In this document: positions 21,434 to 28,994 of the stretch, piece by piece | Position numbering within the stretch: the stretch's first letter is position 1 | Layout of the letters: each line of letters opens with the position of its first letter | Assembly (NCBI GenBank): GCA_021808445.1 | Contig: JAKBBP010000021.1 | Coordinates: 1 to 43,000, forward strand | From: Pseudomonadota bacterium | Lineage (GTDB): Bacteria; Pseudomonadota; Gammaproteobacteria; Burkholderiales; Burkholderiaceae_C | Direction: 5' to 3' | DNA length: 43,000 nucleotides | Notes under the pieces: model-generated | Told to the model about the DNA's origin: nothing | The model's input: only the letters and a program-made list of their open reading frames with translations | Database searches by the model: none | Program-made: the position numbers and the translations under genes

Positions 21434-22672
21434 TCAGGCGGCGCTGACCTGCTGACGGCGCATGCGGTCGAGAAAACGGGCGATGCGCCCAATGGCATCG
21501 CCCAGGTCGTCCGCGTTGGGCAGGAACACCAGCCGGAAATGGTCCGGGCGCGGCCAGTTGAAGCCGCTGCCCTGCACGATCAGCACGCGTTCCTGGGCCA
21601 GCAGGTCGAAGGCGAACTGCTGGTCATCGACAATGGGATAGACCTTGGGATCCAGACGGGGGAACATGTACAGCGCTGCCTTGGGCTTGACCACGCTGAC
21701 CCCGGGAATCTGGCTCAGCAGCTCGTAGGCCAGGTCGCGCTGGCGGGTCAGCCGCCCGCCGGGAGCCACCAGGTCCTTGATGCTCTGGTAGCCGCCCAGC
21801 GCGGTCTGGATGGCCAGTTGGCCCGGCGTGTTGGCGCACAGGCGCATGGACGCCAGCATGCCCAGGCCCTCGACGTAGTCGCGCGCATGGCGCTTGTCGC
21901 CCGAGACCACCATCCAGCCCGCGCGGTAGCCGCAGGAACGGTAGTTCTTGGACAAGCCGTTGAAGGTGATGAACAGCACGTCGTCGGCCAGCGAAGCGAT
22001 GCTGGTGTGCACGTTGCCGTCGTACAGGGTCTTGTCGTAGATCTCGTCGGCGAACACGATCAGCTGGTGGTTTCGGGCGATCTCCACCAGTTCCAGCAGG
22101 AATTCCCGCGGATACAGCGCGCCCGTGGGATTGTTCGGGTTGATCACGACCAGCGCCTTGGTGTTGGACGTGATCTTGCGCCGGATGTCGTCCAGGTCGG
22201 GCAGCCAGTCGCTCTGCTCATCGCACATGTAGTGCACGGGGCGCCCGCCCGACAGCGACACCGCGGCGGTGTACAGGGGGTAGTCGGGGGCGGGCAGCAA
22301 CACCTCGTCGCCGTTGTTGAGCAGGGCGTTCATGCTCATGGCGATCAACTCGGAGGCCCCGTTGCCGAGGAACACGTCGTCGATCTCCACGCCCGTGATG
22401 CCTTTTTCCTGCGTGTAGTGCTGCACGGCCTTGCGCGGCGCAAACAAGCCCTTGGAATCGGTGTAACCGGCGGCCCCGGACAGGTTGCGGATCATGTCCT
22501 GCACGATCTCGTCCGGCGGGTCGAAGCCGAACACCGCCAGGTTGCCGATGTTGAGCTTGATGATGCGCTGGCCGTCCTCTTCCATCTGCCGCGCCTTGTC
22601 GAGCACCGGTCCGCGGATGTCGTAGCACACGTCCGCCAGCTTGTCCGACTTGCGAAATTCCCGGGTCGCCAT
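21434..22672 (-). CDS. alaA: Alanine-synthesising aminotransferase (AlaA/YfbQ type)
   Basis: A class I PLP aminotransferase, predicted to make alanine from pyruvate and glutamate. The 412 residues match the AlaA subgroup through KLADVCYDIRGPVL, LNIGN...FGFDPPDEI, AAGYTDSKGL and INPNNPTGA. The PLP lysine is Lys242 in FNGLSKNYR. The usual NIGNPAPFGF reads NIGNLAVFGF here, a small local change. ATG at 22672 has AGGAAG 6 bases upstream; the frame is open further but that part is not conserved-looking. It precedes hom-thrC, as in other Burkholderiales, where the gene is often labelled alaC. AlaC remains an alternative name. Confidence 0.9.
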   Translation of the reverse strand: MATREFRKSDKLADVCYDIRGPVLDKARQMEEDGQRIIKLNIGNLAVFGFDPPDEIVQDMIRNLSGAAGYTDSKGLFAPRKAVQHYTQEKGITGVEIDDVFLGNGASELIAMSMNALLNNGDEVLLPAPDYPLYTAAVSLSGGRPVHYMCDEQSDWLPDLDDIRRKITSNTKALVVINPNNPTGALYPREFLLELVEIARNHQLIVFADEIYDKTLYDGNVHTSIASLADDVLFITFNGLSKNYRSCGYRAGWMVVSGDKRHARDYVEGLGMLASMRLCANTPGQLAIQTALGGYQSIKDLVAPGGRLTRQRDLAYELLSQIPGVSVVKPKAALYMFPRLDPKVYPIVDDQQFAFDLLAQERVLIVQGSGFNWPRPDHFRLVFLPNADDLGDAIGRIARFLDRMRRQQVSAA

Positions 22673-22728
22673 GAACTCTTCCTGCCTTGCCGCAGCCGCA
22701 GCCGCGTCTTTCGATGGGGGGTGAACCC

Positions 22729-22734
22729 TATAAT
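22729..22734 (+). promoter_or_regulatory. Candidate -10 element upstream of the Mth938-like gene
   Basis: A perfect TATAAT occurs in the 139-base divergent region between alaA and the Mth938-like gene, 77 bases before the latter's ATG. No good -35 is seen at the right distance, so the call rests on the -10 alone. Confidence 0.35.
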
Positions 22735-22811
22735 GTACCTGCAGGCGCACCGCGTGCGCCGTGCCGGCGCTGCAGCTTGCCGGCGCCGGCGAACCTCCGT
22801 CCCACCGCGAG

Positions 22812-23198
22812 ATGAAATTCCAGGCAGAAGACAACCAGGCCGCCTACACGGTGAGCGCCCACGGTCCCGGTTTCGTGGAAATCAACCGGGTACGCTTCGA
22901 AACCGGCGTGTGCGTGGCCAGCGACACCGCGCCGGAGCCCTGGGGCGAACAAGGCTTCGCGGCCCTCACGGAGCAAGACTTTGCCCGCCTGGCCGAACGA
23001 GCGCCCGAACTGGTGATCGTGGGCACCGGGGTCACCCAGCGCTTCGCGCCACCAGCATTGTTGCGCGCGCTGATCCAGCGCGGCATCGGTTTCGAGGTCA
23101 TGAACACGGCGGCGGCCTGCCGCACGTACAACATCCTGGTCGGCGAAGGCCGGCGCGCCCTGGCGGCGCTGGTGGTCGAAGCCCCCGCGCAGGCATGA
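22812..23198 (+). CDS. Mth938-like (DUF498) domain protein
   Basis: A 128-residue protein of the Mth938-like family, which includes the mitochondrial complex I assembly factor NDUFAF3. Visible features are the N-terminal YTVSAHGPGFVEINRVRF, LVIVGTGVTQRFAPPALL and the C-terminal GFEVMNTAAACRTYNILVGEGRRALAAL (in parts: VMNTAAACRTYN, GEGRRALAAL), which is the family's best-conserved block. ATG at 22812 gives the expected MKFQAEDNQAAYTV start. The bacterial function is unknown; a role in assembling membrane complexes is by analogy only. It diverges from alaA and precedes the peroxiredoxin gene by 147 bases. Confidence 0.85.
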   Translation: MKFQAEDNQAAYTVSAHGPGFVEINRVRFETGVCVASDTAPEPWGEQGFAALTEQDFARLAERAPELVIVGTGVTQRFAPPALLRALIQRGIGFEVMNTAAACRTYNILVGEGRRALAALVVEAPAQA

Positions 23199-23345
23199 GT
23201 CCGCAGCGAGATCCGGATGATTTGTAACCCGATTCGGTAAAATGAAGAGTGTGACTCGACGCGAGGCCTCGCGGCGCGGCATCGCCCTGCCGGGCGGCGC
23301 CGAGGTGCAAGCCGCAGGCCCCGGCCGACGCTAACAGGAGACTTC

Positions 23346-23810
23346 ATGGCTTTGGTTCTGAACAAAGTGGTACCCGATTTCGAGGCAATCGCGACCAGCG
23401 AAATCAAATTCAACCCGAAGAACTATCTGGGCAAGAAGCTGGTCCTGTACTTCTATCCCAAGGACATGACCCCGGGCTGCACCACCGAGGCGCAGCAGTT
23501 CCGGGATCTGTACTCGGAATTCGAATCCGCCGGAGCGATGATCTTCGGAGTCTCCCGCGACAACCTCGCGTCGCACGACAAGTTCCGCACCCAGCTCGAA
23601 CTGCCGTTCGACCTGATCGCCGACACCGAGGAGAAGCTCTGCCACATGTTCGGCGTGGTCAAGAACAAGATCATGTACGGAAAGAAGGTCAAGGGCATCG
23701 AGCGCAGCACCTTCCTGGTCGATGCCGAAGGCGTGTTGCGCCAGGAATGGCGCGGCGTGAAGGTCGCCGGTCACGTGCAGGAAGTGCTCGAGGCCGTGCG
23801 CAAGCTCTGA
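23346..23810 (+). CDS. bcp: Bcp/PrxQ-type thiol peroxiredoxin
   Basis: Reduces hydrogen peroxide and organic peroxides using thioredoxin-type reductants. The 154-residue protein has the peroxidatic Cys45 in PKDMTPGCTTEA and the downstream GVSRDNLASHDKF and GIERSTFLVD blocks. The resolving cysteine found five residues after it in E. coli Bcp is absent (CTTEAQ); Cys99 (EEKLCHMFG) is the only other cysteine and could resolve the disulfide. AGGAG lies 6 bases before the ATG at 23346. It stands alone between the Mth938-like gene and phoH, all on the plus strand. Confidence 0.93.
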   Translation: MALVLNKVVPDFEAIATSEIKFNPKNYLGKKLVLYFYPKDMTPGCTTEAQQFRDLYSEFESAGAMIFGVSRDNLASHDKFRTQLELPFDLIADTEEKLCHMFGVVKNKIMYGKKVKGIERSTFLVDAEGVLRQEWRGVKVAGHVQEVLEAVRKL

Positions 23811-23962
23811 GCCGCCCTTGCCCGTCATCGTTCTCCGCTCCACCCGCCAGGCCCGGGCCTGCGCGGCTATTGGCGTTTGCGCCGGGTACGCCGCGCCGGC
23901 GCACCCCCGCGTCGAGCGCGAGCATCCCGCCCAGACTCCCAGCCACGCACCCAGCCGCCGCC

Positions 23963-25819
23963 ATGCCCCTGCCCAAGCCTCCTACCAAACTCGGTTCCCT
24001 GCTCCAGGCGCCAGCGGCGGGCGCCCCGGACGCACCAGCGGCCGAAGCTGAAGTCGAAACCGCCGGCGCCGCCGGCCAGCCCACTCGCGGAGCCAGGGCG
24101 ACCGCGAGCGCTCGCGGCCGCGCCGCCCAGGAGGCCGTCACGCCGGCACCCGCGCGCCAGGCCCCCCGGGCCAGGGCCGGCGCAGGCTCTCGCGCGCAGG
24201 CGCCAGCCCCCTCGGGCCCGAGCGCGGCTCCGAATTCCCCGCGCGGCACGGCGCTCGCGCCCTCGCGATCCGCCAGGACGCCACCCGCCTCCGCGCTGCA
24301 GCGGGCCGTGCCCGACGCAGCTCCTGCGCCCGCCCCTGCGGCGGCCTCCCGTGCGCCCTCCCCCTCCGGCTCGGCCGCGCCTTCGGGCCGCCGTGGCGCA
24401 CGCGCCAGCGCCCTGGCCCCGGTCGAGCCCGGCAAGCTGTTCGTGCTGGACACCAACGTGCTCATGCATGACCCGACCTCGCTGTTCCGCTTCGAGGAGC
24501 ACGACGTCTACCTGCCCATGGTCACCCTCGAGGAACTCGACGGGCACAAGAAAGGCATGTCCGAGGTCGCGCGCAACGCCCGCCAGGCCAGCCGCGAACT
24601 CGACGCGCTGGTCGCAGGGGTCGAGGCCGGCATCGAGCAGGGCATCCGGCTGGACCACAGCGGCCACACCGAGGCCCGCGGGCGCCTGTTCTTCCAGACC
24701 CGTGCGCACGAGGCGCGCCTGCCCGAGGCCCTGCCCCAGGGCAAGGCCGACAACCAGATCCTGGGCGTGCTGCAGGCGCTCACCCAGGCCTTCCCCGAGC
24801 GCTCGGTGGTGCTGGTCTCCAAGGACATCAACATGCGGGTCAAGGCCCGCGCGCTGGGTCTGAACGCCGAGGACTACACCAACGACAAGACCCTCGACGA
24901 CGCCGATCTGCTCTACACGGGCGTGATGGCCCTGCCCGAGGACTTCTGGGACAAGCAGGCCAAATCGCTGGAGAGCTGGCAGCAGGGCGGCCAGCCCTTC
25001 TACCGCCTGCAGGGCCCGCTGGTGGCGGCCATGCTGGTCAACCAGGCCGTGTACTGGGAGGCCCCCAACGCCACGCCGCTGTATGCGCGGGTGAAGGAAA
25101 TCCGCGCTTCCACCGCCGTGCTGCAGGTGGTCCGCGACTACACCCACCCGAAAAACAGCATCTGGGGCGTGTGCGCGCGCAACCGGGAACAGAATTTCGC
25201 ACTCAACCTGCTGCTGGATCCGGAGGTCGACTTCGTCACGCTGAGCGGCCAGGCCGGGACCGGCAAGACCCTTCTGGCGCTGGCCGCGGGCCTGCAGCAG
25301 GTGCTGGAGGAGCGGCGCTACAACGAGATCATCATCACCCGGGTCACGGTCCCCGTGGGAGAGGACATCGGTTACCTGCCGGGAACCGAGGAGGAAAAGA
25401 TGTCCCCCTGGATGGGTGCGCTGGACGACAACCTCGAGGTGCTCAATCAGTCGGGAAGCGGCAACCACGGGGGCGAGTGGGGGCGCGCGGCCACGCAGGA
25501 ACTCATCCGCTCGAAGGTCAAGATCAAGAGCATGAACTTCATGCGCGGGCGCACGTTTCTCAACAAGTACGTCATCATCGACGAGGCGCAGAACCTCACC
25601 CCGAAGCAGATGAAGACCCTGATCACCCGCGCAGGGCCCGGCACCAAGATCATCTGCATGGGCAACCTGGCGCAGATCGACACCCCCTACCTCACCGAAG
25701 GCAGCTCCGGGCTGGCCTACGCCGTCGACCGCTTCAAGGGCTGGAAACACTCCGGCCACATCACCCTGGCCCGCGGCGAGCGCAGCCGCCTGGCGGACTA
25801 CGCCACGGAGATCTTGTAG
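23963..25819 (+). CDS. PhoH family ATPase with N-terminal PIN domain
   Basis: A 618-residue PIN-PhoH fusion (PhoH2 type), predicted RNA helicase and endoribonuclease. The PIN domain begins near 157 (KLFVLDTNVLMHD, acidic Asp163) and runs to about 290 with later acidic residues DNQ near 263 and SKDIN near 286. The PhoH ATPase domain (about 400-618) has Walker A GQAGTGKT (429-436), Walker B VIIDEAQ (537-543) and the late GERSRLA motif. Residues 20-150 are an Ala/Pro/Arg-rich low-complexity stretch with no predicted fold, unusually long for the family. ATG at 23963 gives the MPLPKPPTKLGSLL start. The gene is convergent with dnaB, separated by a strong hairpin. In other bacteria such proteins can belong to toxin-antitoxin pairs, but no small antitoxin gene precedes this one. 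Confidence 0.9.
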   Translation: MPLPKPPTKLGSLLQAPAAGAPDAPAAEAEVETAGAAGQPTRGARATASARGRAAQEAVTPAPARQAPRARAGAGSRAQAPAPSGPSAAPNSPRGTALAPSRSARTPPASALQRAVPDAAPAPAPAAASRAPSPSGSAAPSGRRGARASALAPVEPGKLFVLDTNVLMHDPTSLFRFEEHDVYLPMVTLEELDGHKKGMSEVARNARQASRELDALVAGVEAGIEQGIRLDHSGHTEARGRLFFQTRAHEARLPEALPQGKADNQILGVLQALTQAFPERSVVLVSKDINMRVKARALGLNAEDYTNDKTLDDADLLYTGVMALPEDFWDKQAKSLESWQQGGQPFYRLQGPLVAAMLVNQAVYWEAPNATPLYARVKEIRASTAVLQVVRDYTHPKNSIWGVCARNREQNFALNLLLDPEVDFVTLSGQAGTGKTLLALAAGLQQVLEERRYNEIIITRVTVPVGEDIGYLPGTEEEKMSPWMGALDDNLEVLNQSGSGNHGGEWGRAATQELIRSKVKIKSMNFMRGRTFLNKYVIIDEAQNLTPKQMKTLITRAGPGTKIICMGNLAQIDTPYLTEGSSGLAYAVDRFKGWKHSGHITLARGERSRLADYATEIL

Positions 25820-25820
25820 C

Positions 25821-25858
25821 CTCCTCCGTCGCCGGGCTCGCGCCCGGCGACGGAGGGG
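25821..25858. terminator. Long GC hairpin between phoH and dnaB stops
   Basis: Arms CCTCCGTCGCCGGGC (25823-25837) and its exact complement (25842-25856) form a 15-bp stem with a 4-base loop, extendable by two pairs. It fills the 41-base gap between the convergent genes. There is no T-tract in either direction, so it may act as a bidirectional attenuator or RNA 3'-end stabiliser rather than a classic terminator. Confidence 0.55.
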
Positions 25859-25860
25859 GC

Positions 25861-27225
25861 CTAAAACTCCCTCGCCAGGTTTTCGAACCGGGTGAGCTGT
25901 CGCAGGAAGGCGACGTTGACCGTGCCGATGGGGCCGTTACGCTGCTTGCCGATGATGATCTCGGCGATGCCCTGGTCCTTGGTGTCCTTGTTGTAGACCT
26001 CGTCGCGGTAGATGAACAGGATCACATCGGCATCCTGCTCGATGGCCCCGGATTCGCGCAGGTCACTCATCACCGGGCGGCGGTCGGCGCGCTTTTCCAG
26101 GTCGCGGTTGAGCTGGGACAGCGCGATCAGCGGGCATTGCAGCTCCTTGGCAAGGGCCTTGAGGGAGCGGGAGATTTCCGAGATCTCGGTGGCTCGGTTC
26201 TCCCCGTCACGCGCCGAGGTCATGAGCTGCAGATAGTCGATGACGATCAGGCCGAGTTTGCCGCACTGGCGTGCCAGGCGGCGCGCGCGCGCGCGCACTT
26301 CCAGAGGGTTGAGCGCCGGGGTTTCATCGATGTGGATCTGCACCTCGTCCAGGCGTTCGATGGTCTCGGGAAGACGGGTCCACTCTTCCTCGCTGAGCTG
26401 ACCGGTACGCAGGTGCGACTGGTCGATGCGACCGAGCGAGCCGACGATTCGAAGCACCAGCTGCGAGGCGCCCATTTCCATGCTGAACACCGCGACCGGC
26501 AACTGTTCATTGACCGCCACGTGCTCGGCGATGTTCAGGGCGAAGGACGTCTTGCCCATGGAGGGACGCCCGGCCACGATGATGAGGTCGCCGGCCTGCA
26601 TGCCGGCCGTCATGCGGTCCAGGTCCAGGAAGCCGGTAGCCACGCCGGTGATTTCGGAGCCGCCCATCTCGGACAGCTCCTGCACACGATCGAGCAGCTC
26701 TCCCAGAAGCTGCTTCATGGGCTGGAAACCCGCCTTGCCCCGCGCGCCATCCTCGGAAATGGCGAAAATGCGCGACTCGGCCTCGTCCAGGATCTGTTGC
26801 ACCGCGCGACCCTGGGGGTTGAGCGCGCTCTGGGCGATCTCGTCGCTGATCGTGACCAGGTTGCGCAGTACCGCGCGCTCGCGAACGATCTCCGCGTAGC
26901 GCCGGATGTTGGCCGCGCTGGGCACGCTTTGCGCCAGTGCGTTGAGGTACTGCAGCCCCCCGCAGGCTTCGTCCTGGCCGTGCAGGCGCAGTCCCTCGAG
27001 CACGGTGATCACGTCGGCCGGCTTGCCGGCCTGGATCAGGTCGGCCGTGGCCTGATAGATCAGCCGATGCTCGTGGCGGTAGAAAAAGTTGACATGCAAC
27101 AGGTCGGCCACGCGATCGAAGGCCTCGTTGTCCAGCAGCAGGCCACCGAGCACCGATTGCTCGGCTTGCGCCGAATGCGGCGGCGTGCGCAGGTTTTCCA
27201 GGGCGGGATCGAGGGCAGCGGACAT
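25861..27225 (-). CDS. dnaB: Replicative DNA helicase
   Basis: Hexameric 5'-3' helicase at the chromosomal replication fork. The 454-residue protein has the N-terminal primase-interaction domain (about 10-115; HSAQAEQSVLGGLLLD, IPADVITV-type segment) and the RecA-like ATPase domain with Walker A GRPSMGKTS (219-227), the H2 segment VAVFSMEMG, VIDYLQLM and the C-terminal LNRDLEKRADRRP. ATG at 27225 gives the usual N-terminus; GGA lies 5 bases upstream, and a start 14 codons earlier is open but unconserved. It follows the rplI terminator, so it is transcribed separately from the ribosomal operon although neighbouring, as is common. No intein is present. Confidence 0.96.
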   Translation of the reverse strand: MSAALDPALENLRTPPHSAQAEQSVLGGLLLDNEAFDRVADLLHVNFFYRHEHRLIYQATADLIQAGKPADVITVLEGLRLHGQDEACGGLQYLNALAQSVPSAANIRRYAEIVRERAVLRNLVTISDEIAQSALNPQGRAVQQILDEAESRIFAISEDGARGKAGFQPMKQLLGELLDRVQELSEMGGSEITGVATGFLDLDRMTAGMQAGDLIIVAGRPSMGKTSFALNIAEHVAVNEQLPVAVFSMEMGASQLVLRIVGSLGRIDQSHLRTGQLSEEEWTRLPETIERLDEVQIHIDETPALNPLEVRARARRLARQCGKLGLIVIDYLQLMTSARDGENRATEISEISRSLKALAKELQCPLIALSQLNRDLEKRADRRPVMSDLRESGAIEQDADVILFIYRDEVYNKDTKDQGIAEIIIGKQRNGPIGTVNVAFLRQLTRFENLAREF

Positions 27226-27289
27226 GGATCCAAGCTTAGCAAACAGGGCGGGAACAGGCGGCGCCACCAGCGCGCGATGCCAGGGGGCG

Positions 27290-27317
27290 AAAAAAAAAGC
27301 CGCGCTCTCAGCGCGGC
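27290..27317 (-). terminator. Rho-independent terminator of the rpsF-rplI operon
   Basis: On the minus strand an 8-bp stem GCCGCGCT/AGCGCGGC with a 3-base loop is followed by a run of nine T (27298-27290). It starts 25 bases after the rplI stop. This is the best classic terminator in the window. Confidence 0.92.
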
Positions 27318-27341
27318 CTCTGGCTCGGGGCCGAAGCGCGA

Positions 27342-27794
27342 TCAGACGTGCTCGCCCAGGACGGAGACGGTGACGGAGACGTCCACGTCGGTGGCCAGGT
27401 TGAGCTTGACCGCATGGTCGCCCACGGTCTTCAGCGGCCCGTCCGGCAGGCGCACGGCCGACTTGGGCAGATCGAAACCGGCCTTGGCCAGCGCGCCGGC
27501 AATGTCGGCGGTGGTGACGGAGCCGAACAGGCGGCCGTCCACGCCGGCCTTCTGCACCAGCTGCACGGTCAGTCCGTCGAGCTTGGCGGCCATCGCCTGG
27601 GCTGCGGCCAGCTTGTCGGCCGCGGCCTTTTCGAGCTCGGCGCGGCGCGCCTCGAACTCGGCCAGCGCCTGCGGCGTCGCGGTGCGCGCCTTGCGCTGGG
27701 GAATCAGGAAGTTGCGCCCGTAGCCGTCGCGCACCTTGACCACGTCGCCCAGGTTGCCCAGGTTGGCGACTTTTTCGAGCAGGATGACTTGCAT
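27342..27794 (-). CDS. rplI: 50S ribosomal protein L9
   Basis: Binds 23S rRNA at the base of the L1 stalk. The 150-residue protein starts [19 protein letters not shown] and continues [10 protein letters not shown], the L9 signature; the central long helix (about 45-75) and C-terminal domain ([18 protein letters not shown]) follow. AAGGA lies upstream of the ATG at 27794. Last gene of rpsF-priB-rpsR-rplI, 30 bases after rpsR, with a terminator just beyond. Confidence 0.97.
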   Translation of the reverse strand: MQVILLEKVANLGNLGDVVKVRDGYGRNFLIPQRKARTATPQALAEFEARRAELEKAAADKLAAAQAMAAKLDGLTVQLVQKAGVDGRLFGSVTTADIAGALAKAGFDLPKSAVRLPDGPLKTVGDHAVKLNLATDVDVSVTVSVLGEHV

Positions 27795-27824
27795 GGAAAT
27801 GTCCTTTGCGGGTTCGGCCGGGGA

Positions 27825-28106
27825 TCAGCTCTTGTGCTGGTCGGAGAACGGCAGCAGCGCCAGGAAGCGCGCCCGCTTGATCGCCGTGTTGAGCTGGCGC
27901 TGGTAGATCGCGCGGGTGCCGGTCAGGCGCGCCGGGATGATCTTGGCGTTCTCGGCCAGGAAATCGCGCAGCACGTCGATGTCCTTGTAGTCGATGTGCT
28001 CGACACCGGCGACGGTGAAGCGGCAGAAGCGCTTGCGCTTGAACAGCGAAGACTGCTGGTTGCGCTTGGGTTTGTTCTTACGGTCGGTTTTCTTGAAAAA
28101 GGCCAT
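27825..28106 (-). CDS. rpsR: 30S ribosomal protein S18
   Basis: Binds the central domain of 16S rRNA as a pair with S6. The 93 residues contain the S18 core: [32 protein letters not shown]-type segment (here [14 protein letters not shown]) and [13 protein letters not shown]. The N-terminal Lys-rich extension ([16 protein letters not shown]) is slightly long. GGAGG lies 6 bases before the ATG at 28106, inside the priB coding end; the two genes overlap by 29 bases. Confidence 0.97.
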   Translation of the reverse strand: MAFFKKTDRKNKPKRNQQSSLFKRKRFCRFTVAGVEHIDYKDIDVLRDFLAENAKIIPARLTGTRAIYQRQLNTAIKRARFLALLPFSDQHKS

Positions 28107-28407
28107 GATCGCCCTCCTGGATCCATTCGATGATGTTGAGCTTGAGGCTTCGCGCTCCGCGGCGGCTGGGCATCAGGAACCCGACCAGGTGCAGGACCTC
28201 TCCGGCCTGCGCCTGCTGCAGTCGCCTGGCCATCTCGGCGAAGGCCACGCACTGCAGCTCGAGTTCGATGCGTTGCGAACCGCCCGGGCTGGCCTGGGTC
28301 GAAGCATGCCCGACCCGCAGGTCCAGGGCCTCGACTCCTGCGGGCGTGTAGCGTAGCGCTCCACGCTCGCGCAGCTCGGCGCGAATCTCGACGCGGTTGA
28401 TGCTCAG
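28078..28407 (-). CDS. priB: Primosomal replication protein N (PriB), non-canonical start
   Basis: Single-stranded DNA-binding OB-fold protein that helps PriA restart stalled forks. About 109 residues are recognisable: [38 protein letters not shown] and [24 protein letters not shown] (in parts [15 protein letters not shown]), typical of PriB. No ATG, GTG or TTG lies at the right place: the frame reads CTG AGC ATC AAC CGC, with CTG (28407-28405) overlapping the rpsF stop TGA and GGAG 8 bases upstream. I therefore propose a CTG start coupled to rpsF. A canonical upstream start would add an rpsF-overlapping extension without PriB similarity. The 3' end overlaps rpsR by 29 bases. Confidence 0.82.
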   Translation of the reverse strand: MSINRVEIRAELRERGALRYTPAGVEALDLRVGHASTQASPGGSQRIELELQCVAFAEMARRLQQAQAGEVLHLVGFLMPSRRGARSLKLNIIEWIQEGDHGLFQENRP

Positions 28408-28766
28408 GCTGCCTGCTCCGGATGCGCCTTGCGGGCTTCCTCGCGCTCGACCGAGCGCATCATCACCGACGGCTGGGTCTCGGCCTTGTCCATGCGCACC
28501 ACCAGGTGGCGCAGCACGGCATCGCTGAACTTGAAGCTGTGCTCGAGCTCGGCCAGCACTTCCTGGTCGGCCTCGATGTTCAGGCACACGTAATGGGCCT
28601 TGGCCAGCTTCTGGATCTGGTAGGCCATCTGGCGGCGGCCCCAGTCCTCGAAGCGGTGCACGACACCGCCCTTGCTGGTGACCACGTTCTTGTAGCGCTC
28701 GACCATCGCCCCGACCTGTTCACTCTGGTCCGGGTGGATGATGAGCACGATTTCATAATGACGCAT
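28404..28766 (-). CDS. rpsF: 30S ribosomal protein S6
   Basis: Binds the 16S rRNA platform with S18. The 120-residue protein starts [21 protein letters not shown] and has the S6 blocks [20 protein letters not shown] and [12 protein letters not shown] (visible in parts). AGGAG lies 6 bases before the ATG at 28766. First gene of the rpsF-priB-rpsR-rplI operon; the last bases carry the overlapping priB start. The 228-base upstream region holds a GC hairpin near the start and a tandem repeat, so leader-based autoregulation by the S6:S18 pair is possible but not shown. Confidence 0.97.
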   Translation of the reverse strand: MRHYEIVLIIHPDQSEQVGAMVERYKNVVTSKGGVVHRFEDWGRRQMAYQIQKLAKAHYVCLNIEADQEVLAELEHSFKFSDAVLRHLVVRMDKAETQPSVMMRSVEREEARKAHPEQAA

Positions 28767-28843
28767 GACTTCTCCTTGCCCCCGCGGGTTTCACGGGGTT
28801 TCTTTGCGGATCAAGCCACCCAGGCGCTGCGCGGCGGTCGCAT

Positions 28844-28870
28844 GCGCCAAACTGCGCCAAACTGCGCAAA
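28844..28870. repeat. Tandem 10-bp repeat in the rpsF upstream region
   Basis: GCGCCAAACT occurs at 28844-28853 and again at 28854-28863, followed by GCGCAAA (28864-28870). The set is framed by GCATGCG on both sides (ending near 28847 and at 28871-28877). The 10-bp period is one helical turn, as in protein-binding arrays. Confidence 0.6.
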
Positions 28871-28911
28871 GCATGCGTAGGCCCCGGCCCTGGTGTGGCA
28901 AAGAACTCTCA

Positions 28912-28917
28912 AGTATA
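28912..28917 (-). promoter_or_regulatory. Candidate -10 element for the rpsF operon
   Basis: TATACT on the minus strand lies about 145 bases upstream of rpsF. No clear -35 accompanies it. It is the only good -10 match in the ppsA-rpsF gap. Confidence 0.3.
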
Positions 28918-28954
28918 CGGCAAAACGTCCGGGATCCCCGGGAATTTTTGCCGC

Positions 28955-28988
28955 TGCTGCGGGCGCGACCCAGGCCGCGCCCGCAGCA
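28955..28988 (-). terminator. Hairpin just after ppsA
   Basis: A 13-bp perfect stem (12-bp core GCTGCGGGCGCG at 28956-28967 with its complement at 28976-28987) encloses an 8-base loop, 6 bases beyond the ppsA stop. No T-tract follows on the minus strand, so the terminator role is inferred from place and stability. Confidence 0.5.
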
Positions 28989-28994
28989 CGTCCT

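Noticed and set aside
23963-25819. PIN-PhoH as part of a toxin-antitoxin pair.
   Set aside because: No small antitoxin-like gene precedes it; the upstream 152 bases hold no convincing reading frame, and the gene before is a peroxiredoxin.
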